A stretch of 64,000 bases of DNA from Arthrobacter sp. MA-N2 (GTDB lineage: Bacteria > Actinomycetota > Actinomycetes > Actinomycetales > Micrococcaceae): assembly GCF_000517125.1 (NCBI RefSeq), contig NZ_KI912155.1:1238080-1302079 (forward strand). The letters run 5' to 3'. The notes under the pieces were generated by a model, which saw only the letters and a program-made list of their open reading frames with translations, was not told the DNA's origin and did not search any database. Shown here piece by piece: positions 43,361 to 52,487 of this stretch; the first letter of the stretch is position 1; every line of letters starts with the position of its first letter. The position numbers were made by a program, and so were the translations under genes.

Positions 43361-44432
43361 TGTACTCAGCCAGTAGGTTGGTTGCACCTGCTGATGGGTG
43401 GTTTGCCTCCGAGGCTGCCGTGTGGCCGGTGGTTGTTGTAGAAGTTTAGCCATGGCTGCAGAGCATCCGTGCGCGCTTGGTTGGACGTGAAGGGTTGCCG
43501 GTAGGCCCAGCCTTCCTGCAGGGTTCGGTTGAAGCGTTCGGCTTTGCCGTTTTGCCAGGGGTGGCGGGGTTTGATCAGGATGTGCTTCGCCCCCAGTGCG
43601 GCCAGCGCCTCCTGGAAGTCGCGGGAGAGCCGGTAGGCAAATGCGTTGTCAGTCATGACCCGTTTCACCGGTGCTCCCTGGGCTGCCATGGCCGTCGCGG
43701 CCCGGGTGAGGAATCCGGCGCAGGTAGGGCCTTTCTCATCCGGCAGGACCTCGGCGTAGGCGAAGCGGGTGTAGTCATCCACGGCGACATGGACGTAGTC
43801 AAAACCAAGCTTCTGGTCTGAGGAGCGGTGGTTGGCCGGGCTTTGGGACGGGTCGGCCCGCCAGCCCCCGCCGTCCGGGATCCTGCCTAGTTTCTTGACG
43901 TCGATGTGGATCATGTCGCCGGGAGCGTCTCGTTCGTAGCGGCGGTCGGTGGCCCGGGAAGCCCGAATCCGTTCCCCGGTCACCGGGTCCAGGTCCCACA
44001 ACCTGGGCATGGCCGCCCTGGCCAAAATCCGGGAGACCGTCCTGGCGCTCGTGCCGCAGCGCAAGGCCAGGCCCGTTGGCCCTTCACGGCGTTCCACGCG
44101 CTGGATAAGGACATCGGCAACGACTTTCGCTGAGGTGGCGTGGGGGCACGACCTGGGACGAGAGCTGCGGTCCTCGAGTCCGTCCCAGCCGTGGGTCCGG
44201 TACCTGCTGATCCAACGGTGCGCGCAGGTCCTCGAGATGCCCATTTCCTTGGCCACATGGGCCACTGGACGGCCGGCGAGGACGCGCTCGATGATGATCC
44301 GCCTACCGTTGGGAGTCAGGCGGGCATTACGGTGGGACATGAAGACCTCTTAGTCGTTGGCTGTGTGTGGTAACCACCAACCTAAGAGGTCTTCACCTAT
44401 TCACGATGTAACCAACGTCCTGACTCAGTACA
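43361..44432 (-). mobile_element. Complete IS481-family insertion sequence (1072 bp)
   Basis: The ends are imperfect inverted repeats starting TGTACTCAGCC (left) and TGTACTGAGTC (right, - strand), alike at about 21 of 26 positions. They are flanked by 6-bp direct repeats GCTAGC at 43355-43360 and 44433-44438, a target-site duplication. One transposase gene fills the element. The length fits the family. Intact gene, both ends and duplication mean it could be active and was inserted recently. The insertion lies between two convergent genes. Confidence 0.9.
43366..44340 (-). CDS. IS481-family DDE transposase
   Basis: 324 residues. Helix-turn-helix GRPVAHVAKEMGISRTCAHRW near the N-terminus, then the rve-type catalytic core: first Asp in GDMIHIDVKKLGRI, second Asp in VKRVMTDNAFAYR, and Glu in WQNGKAERFNRTLQEG. 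FYNNHRPHGSLGGKPP is the usual C-terminal ending. No frameshift or stop is present. The TGA stop lies within the left terminal repeat. ATG 44340 is the only good start. Confidence 0.93.
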   Translation of the reverse strand: MSHRNARLTPNGRRIIIERVLAGRPVAHVAKEMGISRTCAHRWISRYRTHGWDGLEDRSSRPRSCPHATSAKVVADVLIQRVERREGPTGLALRCGTSARTVSRILARAAMPRLWDLDPVTGERIRASRATDRRYERDAPGDMIHIDVKKLGRIPDGGGWRADPSQSPANHRSSDQKLGFDYVHVAVDDYTRFAYAEVLPDEKGPTCAGFLTRAATAMAAQGAPVKRVMTDNAFAYRLSRDFQEALAALGAKHILIKPRHPWQNGKAERFNRTLQEGWAYRQPFTSNQARTDALQPWLNFYNNHRPHGSLGGKPPISRCNQPTG

Positions 44433-44433
44433 G

Positions 44434-45111
44434 CTAGCTGCGCCGCAGCCCATCCAGCTCGGCACCCGTGAGGCCGGCGTCGTGGAGGTAGTCCGCTGCG
44501 CTGCCGAACTCGTGGCTGAACACGCCCAGGAAGTATTCCATTGCTGCTTCGGGGGATTGCAGAAGCATGAGCGAGGGACTGAACGCGTCCTCCGGAATCT
44601 CCGGGACGGCTAACCGCCACGCCGCTGCCATGGTCTCAAGCATCGCGGGAAGGGCGGCAGTGCTTGCGGAGTAGTCGGCCACAACCGCCGCAGGATCGGT
44701 GCCCGTGGCGAGGAGTGCCAAAGCGGATACGACGCCGGTGCGGTCCTTACCGAGCGAGCAGTGGATGAGCGTCCGCTTGCCTTGGGCCGCGGGACGCAGC
44801 GACTCCGTCACCCAGTCGGGACGGGCGCGTACCCAGCCCACGTAAAGCTCCCCGAGATCTTCGGCTGTGTGGATCGATTCCAGACCGGCCGAGGCGATCC
44901 GCGGGTCGAGGGGGTTCTCCACAAGCTCCACTGCGCCGTTGGTCAGTTGCCAGGGCACGATGGTGCGTTCGTACCCGCTGCGCAGATCCACCACCGTCTG
45001 GATGCCATGCAGTTCAAGGAACGCAGCCGTCGCCACAGTGTCCATGCCAAACGGCTGACTACCCCTGAGAATGCGCCCACCGGGCAAGGATCGCAGGTTC
45101 AGAACAGCCAT
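44434..45111 (-). CDS. Protein-tyrosine/serine phosphatase (Y_phosphatase3 type)
   Basis: 225 residues. NLRSLPGG and ILRGSQPF open the domain, TVVDLRSGYER carries a conserved Arg, and the phosphate-binding loop is HCSLGKDRTG, the CX5R signature with nucleophile Cys and Arg. It dephosphorylates phosphotyrosine or phospho-lipid type substrates in the cytosol. The stop codon TAG lies inside the IS481 target duplication and was regenerated, so the product is full length. ATG 45111. The HAD gene lies 17 bases upstream, so both may be co-transcribed. Confidence 0.85.
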   Translation of the reverse strand: MAVLNLRSLPGGRILRGSQPFGMDTVATAAFLELHGIQTVVDLRSGYERTIVPWQLTNGAVELVENPLDPRIASAGLESIHTAEDLGELYVGWVRARPDWVTESLRPAAQGKRTLIHCSLGKDRTGVVSALALLATGTDPAAVVADYSASTAALPAMLETMAAAWRLAVPEIPEDAFSPSLMLLQSPEAAMEYFLGVFSHEFGSAADYLHDAGLTGAELDGLRRS

Positions 45112-45128
45112 GGCACGGCCCCTTCTTC

Positions 45129-45959
45129 TCAGATCTGGTTCTTGAGATCCGCGACAGAGTTCAGGACCTGGTTCGGACGGAACGGGAAGGCCGCGATGTC
45201 CTCGCGCTGGGTGATTCCGCTGAGCACCAGGACGGTGTGCAGTCCGGCTTCCATGCCCGCGATGATGTCGGTGTCCATGCGGTCACCGATCATCGCCGTG
45301 GTTTCTGAATGTGCGTCGATCTGGTTCATCGCGGAACGGAACATCATGGGGTTCGGCTTGCCCACAATGTATGGCTCGCGGCCGGTCGCCTTGGAAATCA
45401 GTGCGGCGATGGCGCCCGTGGCTGGCATGGGGCCATCCTTCGACGGGCCGGTGGCATCCGGGTTGGTGGCGATGAAACGCGCCCCGGCGAGGATCAGCCG
45501 AATAGCCATGGTGATCGCTTCGAAAGAGTACGTGCGGGTTTCGCCCAGCACGACGAAGTCCGGGTTCTGGTCGGTGAGGATGAAGCCAGCCTCGTGCAGC
45601 GCCGTCGTGAGCCCTGCCTCACCGATGGTGTAGGCGCGGTTGCCGGAGTCCGAGCCGCCTACTTGGTCCTTGAGGAACTGTGCCGTGGCCAGGGCCGAGG
45701 TCCAGATGTTTTCCTCCGGAATTTCCAGGCCCGAGGAGCTCAGCCTCGCTGCCAAGTCCCGCGGCGTGAAGATGGAGTTGTTGGTGAGTACGAGGAATCG
45801 CTTGGAGGTATCCACCCAGCGCTGGATCAGTTCAGCCGCTCCGGGAACCGCCTGGTTCTCGTGGACCAGGACACCGTCCATGTCCGTGAGCCAGCATTCG
45901 ATTTCGTGTCCGTTGCGGTAAAGGGGTGAGCTCTTGGGGGCCTCGGTTGCGTTCTCCAT
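45129..45959 (-). CDS. HAD-IIA family sugar-phosphatase-like hydrolase (NagD type)
   Basis: 276 residues. Motif I WLTDMDGVLVHEN with the nucleophile Asp, motif II VLTNNSIFTPRDL, the cap region ATNPDATGPSKDG, motif III Lys in IVGKPNPMMFRSA, and motif IV MIGDRMDTDIIAGMEAG. Removes phosphate from small sugar or nucleotide phosphates. ATG 45959 is chosen because GGAGG precedes it; a frame open from 46004 starts without a site. It shares its strand with the Tyr phosphatase downstream. Confidence 0.88.
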   Translation of the reverse strand: MENATEAPKSSPLYRNGHEIECWLTDMDGVLVHENQAVPGAAELIQRWVDTSKRFLVLTNNSIFTPRDLAARLSSSGLEIPEENIWTSALATAQFLKDQVGGSDSGNRAYTIGEAGLTTALHEAGFILTDQNPDFVVLGETRTYSFEAITMAIRLILAGARFIATNPDATGPSKDGPMPATGAIAALISKATGREPYIVGKPNPMMFRSAMNQIDAHSETTAMIGDRMDTDIIAGMEAGLHTVLVLSGITQREDIAAFPFRPNQVLNSVADLKNQI

Positions 45960-46065
45960 ACTTTTCCTCCGCGTATTGTTTTGTTCTGGTTCCAAGTCTT
46001 TCATCTTTCGCTTCCCGCGACACTCGCGTGCCCTACGTTACGGCGCCCCGGGCTAGGGTTGAGTG

Positions 46066-46779
46066 GTGACTGACCGGCCCCAGAACCCAGCCCCTGCCGA
46101 CTCCGCCCCGTACTCCGCTACCGTCTCGTCTCCTGTCTCCTCCACTGAGGGTGGGTTCGAAGCGAAACCTGAGGTCGGCGTCGGGCCCTGGGAAGGCGAG
46201 TGGCCGGAAGGCGAGCATTGGGACCCGGACCTGCTAGCCGACGGCGACCGCCGCAACGTGGTCGACAAGTACCGATACTGGAAGCACGACGCGATCGTGG
46301 CTGACCTGGATGCCCACCGGCACGATTTCCACATCGCCATAGAGAACTGGCAGCACGACCTCAACATCGGCACTGTGGTGCGCACCGCCAACGCGTTCCT
46401 GGCCAAGGAAGTCCACATCATCGGACGACGCCGGTGGAACCGTCGCGGAGCCATGGTCACCGACCGCTACCAGCACGTCCGCCACCACCCCACCGTGGAA
46501 GACTTCGTGACGTGGGCGCAAGGGGAGGGCCTCGCGATCATCGGCATCGATATCTTCCCCGATTCCGTGCCCTTGGAAACCTACGAGCTGCCGCGCAACT
46601 GCGTGCTGGTGTTCGGGCAGGAAGGCCCCGGGCTGACTCCCGAGGTGCACGACGCCGCCGTCGCCACCCTGTCGATCGAGCAGTATGGTTCCACGCGGTC
46701 CATGAACGCGGCGTCGGCTGCGGCAATAGCGATGCACGCTTGGATTCGGCGCCACAACTTCGGCCAGCGGGTGTCTTAG
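46066..46779 (+). CDS. SpoU/TrmH-family RNA 2'-O-methyltransferase
   Basis: 237 residues. A Pro-rich, acidic N-terminus of about 60 residues is followed by the SPOUT domain: FHIAIENWQHDLNIGTVVRTANAF, NCVLVFGQEGPGLTPEV (motif 2) and IEQYGSTRSMNAASAAAIAMHA (motif 3), which bind S-adenosylmethionine in the trefoil knot. Methylates a ribose in tRNA or rRNA; the target position is not readable. GTG 46066 is chosen because a TAGGGT -10 box ends six bases before it (leaderless); GTG 46063 is also possible. Confidence 0.87.
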   Translation: MTDRPQNPAPADSAPYSATVSSPVSSTEGGFEAKPEVGVGPWEGEWPEGEHWDPDLLADGDRRNVVDKYRYWKHDAIVADLDAHRHDFHIAIENWQHDLNIGTVVRTANAFLAKEVHIIGRRRWNRRGAMVTDRYQHVRHHPTVEDFVTWAQGEGLAIIGIDIFPDSVPLETYELPRNCVLVFGQEGPGLTPEVHDAAVATLSIEQYGSTRSMNAASAAAIAMHAWIRRHNFGQRVS

Positions 46780-46855
46780 CGCTTCGCCGTACAATCAGGG
46801 ATACAGGTGACAGCCCGCCTCCGGGTAGGACTGCGGCAGAGCCAAAGGAGCCGTG

Positions 46856-47368
46856 ATGAAACTGACCACACTGGTGTGGACGGCGGGATCGACTATAGTC
46901 ACGGCCGCGGCCGGGTCTCTGGCGGCCGATCCGGATGGTTACTGGTACCGACGGCTGCACAAACCAAGCTGGCAGCCGCCCCCCATCGCTTTTCCCCTCG
47001 TGTGGACGGCACTCTACGCCGATCTCGCAGCGAGTTCCGCCGTAGCGTTGAACAGTGGTTTTGCGCCCGGTTCCCTCGGCAGCAAAGCCCGGCAAAAGGA
47101 AGCAGCCGCCTACCGCGGTGCCTTGGCGGTGAACCTCGTTCTCAATGCCTCCTGGAGTTGGCTCTTCTGGCGTGCCCGCCGGCCTTGGCTGGCTGCGGCG
47201 GAGTGTGCCGTGCTGACAGCGAGCAGCGCCGACTTGGTGCGGCGAACTTACAATCTGAACCGCAGTGCCGGCGTGTCTCTGGCCCCTTACGCGCTCTGGT
47301 GCGGATTCGCCACGGCCTTGTCGACCGCAATCGCAAACCTCAACCCCCGGGGAAGGGGTCTGAGCTGA
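46856..47368 (+). CDS. TspO/MBR-family membrane protein
   Basis: About 170 residues with five membrane segments. The signature KPSWQPPPIAFPLVWTALY lies near the N-terminus, as does the later NLVLNASWSWLFWRARRPWLAA with the Trp/Asn pattern of the family. Relatives bind tetrapyrroles and are linked to redox or stress response. AAAGGAG precedes ATG 46856 by seven bases; a GTG one codon earlier is less well spaced. Confidence 0.85.
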   Translation: MKLTTLVWTAGSTIVTAAAGSLAADPDGYWYRRLHKPSWQPPPIAFPLVWTALYADLAASSAVALNSGFAPGSLGSKARQKEAAAYRGALAVNLVLNASWSWLFWRARRPWLAAAECAVLTASSADLVRRTYNLNRSAGVSLAPYALWCGFATALSTAIANLNPRGRGLS

Positions 47369-47504
47369 AGGTCTGCAACTGTTACCCGGCTCCGTGACCG
47401 GAAACACGGTGCCGGATACGGAGTCGCTAGGATGGTGCCTAGCCGTAGAGGTCTACTCCAGGGTCAACAAAACCCAAAGACGAATAATCAGCATAGGAGT
47501 CAGT

Positions 47505-48523
<1,019 letters not shown>

Positions 48524-48524
<1 letters not shown>

Positions 48525-48943
48525 TGTCCGACGAATTCCGCAAGAACCTGATGGGTCCCGAACCGACGCTCCTGCCTGCCGAGACCGAGGTGTACCAGCA
48601 CCTGGCCCTGGGGCAGGAGGCGCTGGACCTCGTGGCCAAGTACCCCACATCTTCGTTGCTGTGGGCGATCCTGGCCGAGGAAGCCTGGGCTGACGGCCGG
48701 ACCATCGATTCCTATGCCTATTCGCGCGTGGGTTACCACCGAGGACTGGATTCACTGCGCCGGAACGGTTGGCGCGGCGTCGGGCCCATCCCCTGGGAGC
48801 ACGAGCCCAACAGGGGATTCCTGCGGGCGCTGTACTCCCTCGGCCGGGCATCCGCCGCCATCGGCGAACCCGAGGAGCCGGAGCGGATCGAGAAGTTCCT
48901 AAACGATTCCGATCCCACCGCAAGGGCAGCGATCGAAGGCTAA
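48524..48943 (+). CDS. DUF3151 family protein
   Basis: 139 residues, soluble. Family features are NLMGPEPTLLP near the N-terminus and SYAYSRVGYHRGLDSLRRNGWRG in the middle, then WEHEPNRGFLRALYSLGRA. Conserved in actinobacteria next to the class II aldolase gene, as here, where ATG 48524 overlaps the aldolase stop (TAATG). No activity is known; a TPR-like helical fold is possible. Confidence 0.85.
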
Positions 48944-48960
48944 GGCTGCTGACAAGACAC

Positions 48961-49000
48961 CGACGGCGGCCGTCCACCGAAAGGTGGGCGGCCGCCGTCG
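48961..49000 (+). terminator. Terminator of the fba-DUF3151 operon
   Basis: The arms CGACGGCGGCCGTCCACC (48961-48978) and 48983-49000 pair over 18 bp (one G-U when read as RNA) around a GAAA tetraloop. The sequence then gives CGCTTTCCCC without a long T-run. It lies 17 bases after the DUF3151 stop and carries the stem core GACGGCGG shared with other terminators of the window. Confidence 0.8.
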
Positions 49001-49011
49001 CGCTTTCCCCA

Positions 49012-49077
49012 CCCAACTGACTCGCACTTAATGTCGCTATGAGGCGTCAAAACGACATTAAGTGCGAGTCAGTTGGG
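49012..49077. repeat. 66-bp palindromic repeat, copy 2
   Basis: Perfect 25-bp arms (CCCAACTGACTCGCACTTAA and five further bases at 49012-49036; complement at 49053-49077) around a 16-nt loop. Same geometry as the copies at 34032 and 52080. It lies between the convergent DUF3151 and UDG-like genes, six bases from the end of the latter. Confidence 0.9.
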
Positions 49078-49083
49078 TGAGTT

Positions 49084-49716
49084 CTAGGAAACGGGGGTGA
49101 GGCCGGTCCTGGCCATGGCCTCCGCGTAGGCGCCGTGGATGATGTCCAGGTACTCCTGCTGGCGGGCGGGCGAACCGGCGAAGGAGCGTCCACCCAGCGA
49201 GCGGACCTTGAACGTCTTGAAACCGCGGCGGTGGATGCTCTGCGGGGCGGCCTTCACGAGTTGGTCCGCGAGGCGGTGGGCTTCGTTGCCGTGGGCCACG
49301 AGGGCGGAGACTCGCGGTGCGATCGCCAGCAGGCGCAGGAGTGGCTTGAGTCCTTCGGTGATGTTGGCCGGAGTCAGCTTGCCTGGCTCTCCGTCGGGCT
49401 CGATCCATGGGTATACGTTCCACGGCATCATGAGTTCCGGACGCAGCCCCAACTGCCACTGCATGCCCAACAAACGGGTGGCGGCGTCCGCGTCACCCGG
49501 AACAATGAAGCCAGAGCCCTCGGTGGTGCGGGTGTTGGAGAAAAGGCTGATGATTCGGCACTCGTCAACGCTGTGGGCGGGATCCACGTAGAGGACTTCG
49601 CTGCCCGGCTTCTGTTCTTTGAGGGAATCGCAAAGCCCCGTAACCTCGGCGATATGGGGTTCGAAACGTCGGTTCCAGAGCTGCTCTTCGAGTGATTCAG
49701 TCGCCAAGTCTTGCAT
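49084..49716 (-). CDS. Uracil-DNA glycosylase superfamily-like protein
   Basis: 210 residues, soluble. VLYVDPAHSVDECRIISLF, TRTTEGSGFIVPGDADAATR, and RPELMMPWNVYPWIEPDGEP recall UDG-superfamily folds, and the C-terminal region has LVAHGNEAHRLADQL where such enzymes carry a conserved His. The active-site signature is not the classic one, so catalysis is unproven. If active, it would remove uracil or another lesion base from DNA. Starts ATG 49716. No operon partner. Confidence 0.5.
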   Translation of the reverse strand: MQDLATESLEEQLWNRRFEPHIAEVTGLCDSLKEQKPGSEVLYVDPAHSVDECRIISLFSNTRTTEGSGFIVPGDADAATRLLGMQWQLGLRPELMMPWNVYPWIEPDGEPGKLTPANITEGLKPLLRLLAIAPRVSALVAHGNEAHRLADQLVKAAPQSIHRRGFKTFKVRSLGGRSFAGSPARQQEYLDIIHGAYAEAMARTGLTPVS

Positions 49717-49907
49717 ATGGGCTTAGGTCTCCTACGTGTAGCGAGGCGCACTTTGCCAGCCGGTCGCGATAGGCCGCTGCCGGTCGGGTTGGGTGCAGTG
49801 TTGGGGGCTGGTTAACTCTACCGGAACGGCGAGGCCCTGTGGGGTGAATCGGGATTTCTGTGGTGGGTCTCTCGACGGCGGTGGCTGGCTTCCGGCATGA
49901 TGCCGGT

Positions 49908-50243
49908 ATGGAAAAACCTGAGTCTTCTGCTGCCGCCGTCTCCGCATTCGAGGACCTTGCCGCGGATCTCGGTGACGCGGGAGTCGTTCTGGGCCAAATG
50001 TTCGGCGCCAATTCCCTCATGCTCAACAAGAAGGCCATCGCTTGCCTCCACGGCAACAATGTGGCGTTCAAACTCGGCAAAGACTCCGCCGAGCACGCCC
50101 GTGCTTTGGCCCTCCCCGGGGCGGAACTCTTCGACCCCTCAGGCATGAAACGGCCCTTCAAGGACTGGGTGGAAGTACCCCTTGCGTCCTCCTCGGAATG
50201 GTCTGGCTTGGCGGATGCCGCCCTGGCGGCCGCGGCGGCGTAA
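49908..50243 (+). CDS. TfoX-N-like small protein
   Basis: 111 residues. The core GQMFGANSLMLNKKAIACLH and the closing LFDPSGMKRPFKDWVEVP resemble the TfoX N-terminal domain, where a phenylalanine-rich N-terminal strand and a terminal MKxWV motif are typical. No competence genes are near, so the TfoX name describes only the fold. I start at ATG 49908; a frame open from 49860 adds sequence without a motif. The stop TAA lies inside the first unit of a tandem repeat. Confidence 0.65.
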   Translation: MEKPESSAAAVSAFEDLAADLGDAGVVLGQMFGANSLMLNKKAIACLHGNNVAFKLGKDSAEHARALALPGAELFDPSGMKRPFKDWVEVPLASSSEWSGLADAALAAAAA

Positions 50244-50313
50244 GTCGTTAACTGACGCGGCAGCGTAAGTCGTTAACTGACGCGGCAGCGTAAGTCGTTA
50301 ACCGACGCGGCAG
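50239..50313. repeat. 25-bp tandem repeat, three units
   Basis: CGTAAGTCGTTAACTGACGC plus GGCAG is repeated three times with no spacer (50239, 50264, 50289); the third unit has one change (T to C). The first unit contains the TAA stop of the TfoX-like gene. Each unit carries GACGCGGCAG, the left part of the terminator stem at 50304. Confidence 0.9.
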
Positions 50314-50344
50314 CGTCCCGGTGGATCCGGGGCGCTGCCGCGTC
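50304..50344. terminator. Bidirectional terminator
   Basis: The outer arms GACGCGGCAGCG (50304-50315) and its perfect complement (50333-50344) enclose a second stem CCCGG/CCGGG (50317-50321, 50327-50331). It lies between the convergent TfoX-like and phosphoesterase genes and can serve both. Confidence 0.75.
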
Positions 50345-50355
50345 AGGAACGCCTG

Positions 50356-52047
50356 CTACTGCTGGTTCTGGTCCTCGCCTTCCTTGCTGCGAGAAACCAC
50401 GGTGCCATTCGATTCGTTCAGGATGAGCTTCACGTCCCGCTGATGATCGAAGTCGAACATCGCGTTGATGGAGCCGGCCTTGGCGTCTGCCGAGGAGTCG
50501 CCGATCTGACCGGTGTGCCAGTTGTCCTCGATGAAGCGAAGAATGGATGACTGGTCCGTCTGGGTGTGGTCCACGAAGTTCTTCTTGGCAAAGGGCGAGA
50601 TCACCACGAGCGGCTGGCGGGGTCCGGGGCCACAACGGTCCGCATAGCCTCCGGCCATCGGAACACCCTTGTTGTAGGCGTTAAGGCACCACGCGGCGTC
50701 GTCGGTGGTTTTGGAAGAGTTCTTTACCGCAGCGGCGACGTGGTCATACCAACCATCCGAGTCGTCATAGGCGAGGACGACGGCGGTGCTTTCCCAGTTC
50801 TTCGAGTTCTGGATGGCGTTCACTTGCTGCGTGATGAACTTCTGCTCGTCCAATGGATCGGAGTAGCCGGCGTGGCCATCTTGGGAGCTTCCCGCCTTCA
50901 GGAAGGAGACGGCCGGCATGTTGTCAGAGTTGACCACCTTGGCGAAGTCCGTGGTGTCGTATTGGTGGTTGGCCTGGCCGTTGTGCCCGATCTCGTCCAC
51001 GCTCGCCGGGGCAAGGTGGTGCGGGTTGGACGTTGACTTGTAGTACTGGAACGGCTGGTGGTGCGGGCTGTAGTCCGTGACCGTCGCGCCTGAAACGTTG
51101 GTGTGGGTGCTCATACAGGCTGCCGGAGTGGAGTCCGTGGCCGGTGCCGTCGGGGCGAAGCCACCCTGGAACCAGCCCCAACTGACGCCCTTGTCGTTGA
51201 GCAGGTCGCCGATGTTCTTGCCCTGCATGCCAGCGAGGTTGTTCTCGCTCGCGTGACTCTTGTTGGAGCAGTCGTCGTAGACGGGATCGGGGTCTTCCGT
51301 CATGGTGCCCACGCCATTGGCATCAGGGAACTTGACTGTGTAGTCGCTGCTTGCGGGCTTGACGGGCTGCCCGTCAGGGGTGAATTCGGTGACGCCGTGG
51401 GTTTGGCCGGACACCAGGTTTTGGGCGCCAGGGCTGGACGGGCCGAAGGTGGTGCTGAAGTGGGAGTCGCTCATGGCGAAGTTTTGGGCGTAGTTCCAGA
51501 TTCCCGTGACAGTGTTGCCATCGTAGTAGTCCATGGTGAGCCCAGGGCGGCCGAACTGGCCGCCAGAGCAGTTATCCATGCTGGTGTTCTCGACGAACTT
51601 GTTCATCCGGCCACTGTTGTAGGCCTTCTGCTCCGCGGTGTATTCATGGTCCTGGTCGCACGTGATGGCTTGGCCGGGCGTCAGGCGCCGTGGCTGGACA
51701 GAGTTGGGGTTGTTCGGTGCCAGCAGCTTGTCCCGGGCAAGGGTGGCGATGTTTTTGGGCGTGTTCTTGGCCGCGGTGAATGCCGGGGCCGCTGTGCCGG
51801 TGCCTTGTTGGGTTTCGCCGGGGGTGTTGCTTGCTTGTGGATATGTCGCAAAGTAGTGGTCGAAGGAAACGTTCTCACCGAAGATCACGACGACATGCTT
51901 GATGGGCGTCGCGGTTCCTTGGTAGTCGTCATTGGCCGAGGCCGCGACCGGTGCCATGCCGAGCCCGATCATGCCGGCGGCGATCGTGGATGCTGCAAGG
52001 GCGCTCGCCCTGCTAGCCAACAGAAAGCGCCTATCGCGAGATTTCAT
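50356..52047 (-). CDS. Secreted phosphoesterase (phospholipase C / acid phosphatase family)
   Basis: 563 residues. The N-terminal signal has an RDRRFLLASRASALAAS start, a hydrophobic core and a signal-peptidase-type end (VAASAN); the RR pair suggests Tat export. The PF04185 phosphoesterase domain begins IKHVVVIFGENVSFDHYFAT and includes FGPSSPGAQNLVSGQTHG, LAYDDSDGWYDHV and the metal-site ending PRQPLVVISPFAKKNFVDHT. It hydrolyses phosphate mono- or diesters outside the cell, giving phosphate from phospholipids or organic phosphates. Its ATG 52047 lies 32 bases from palindrome copy 3. Phosphate control is likely by family; I saw no clear PHO box. Confidence 0.87.
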   Translation of the reverse strand: MKSRDRRFLLASRASALAASTIAAGMIGLGMAPVAASANDDYQGTATPIKHVVVIFGENVSFDHYFATYPQASNTPGETQQGTGTAAPAFTAAKNTPKNIATLARDKLLAPNNPNSVQPRRLTPGQAITCDQDHEYTAEQKAYNSGRMNKFVENTSMDNCSGGQFGRPGLTMDYYDGNTVTGIWNYAQNFAMSDSHFSTTFGPSSPGAQNLVSGQTHGVTEFTPDGQPVKPASSDYTVKFPDANGVGTMTEDPDPVYDDCSNKSHASENNLAGMQGKNIGDLLNDKGVSWGWFQGGFAPTAPATDSTPAACMSTHTNVSGATVTDYSPHHQPFQYYKSTSNPHHLAPASVDEIGHNGQANHQYDTTDFAKVVNSDNMPAVSFLKAGSSQDGHAGYSDPLDEQKFITQQVNAIQNSKNWESTAVVLAYDDSDGWYDHVAAAVKNSSKTTDDAAWCLNAYNKGVPMAGGYADRCGPGPRQPLVVISPFAKKNFVDHTQTDQSSILRFIEDNWHTGQIGDSSADAKAGSINAMFDFDHQRDVKLILNESNGTVVSRSKEGEDQNQQ

Positions 52048-52079
52048 GGATTTCCCTTCAGATTCACGGGCCTAACCCG

Positions 52080-52145
52080 CCCAACTGGCTCGCACTTGTT
52101 GTCGTTTAGACGGCTCATAACGACAACAATTGCGAGTTAGTTGGG
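52080..52145. repeat. 66-bp palindromic repeat, copy 3
   Basis: The left arm CCCAACTGGCTCGCACTTGT (plus five bases, 52080-52104) pairs with 52121-52145 at about 22 of 25 positions, around a 16-nt loop. Same geometry as copies at 34032 and 49012. It lies upstream of the phosphoesterase gene. Confidence 0.87.
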
Positions 52146-52487
52146 TGTGTTGGGGTGGATTCACAAAGAATGTAGCCCGTGGTCTGAGGCCAGACTATCG
52201 ATTCGGAAGGGAAACGCGGACTGTTTGGGAAGAGTTCACGCTCTGCTAACGGGGACTTTCCAGTGGCTGCCCTTGCCTTCATACCGCCCTTCGGCCGTAT
52301 GACAACCGGGCAGCTAGCCGCATCGGCTAAACTTGGCTGGTAAGAGCCCCGGAACTCTTGCTGATCTCGCCGGTGAACTTTTGCGAAAGTCTGCGGGCAG
52401 GATCGAAAGATTCGGGGCGTTCTCATGTACGGTGCTGAGCTTTGGTTACCCGCCAGGACCGGCCCGAAAAGAATGGGGGAGGATCCC
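52146..52487. other. Gap upstream of purA
   Basis: No gene is recognised. It should hold the purA promoter and leader. A TAAACT hexamer at 52328 fits a -10 box, but no -35 at good spacing is evident. GGGGGAGG lies seven bases before ATG 52488. I saw no purine riboswitch fold. Confidence 0.4.

Noticed and set aside
49908..50243. Competence regulator TfoX
   Set aside because: Only the N-terminal-domain-like core is present and no competence genes are near; the name is used for the fold only.
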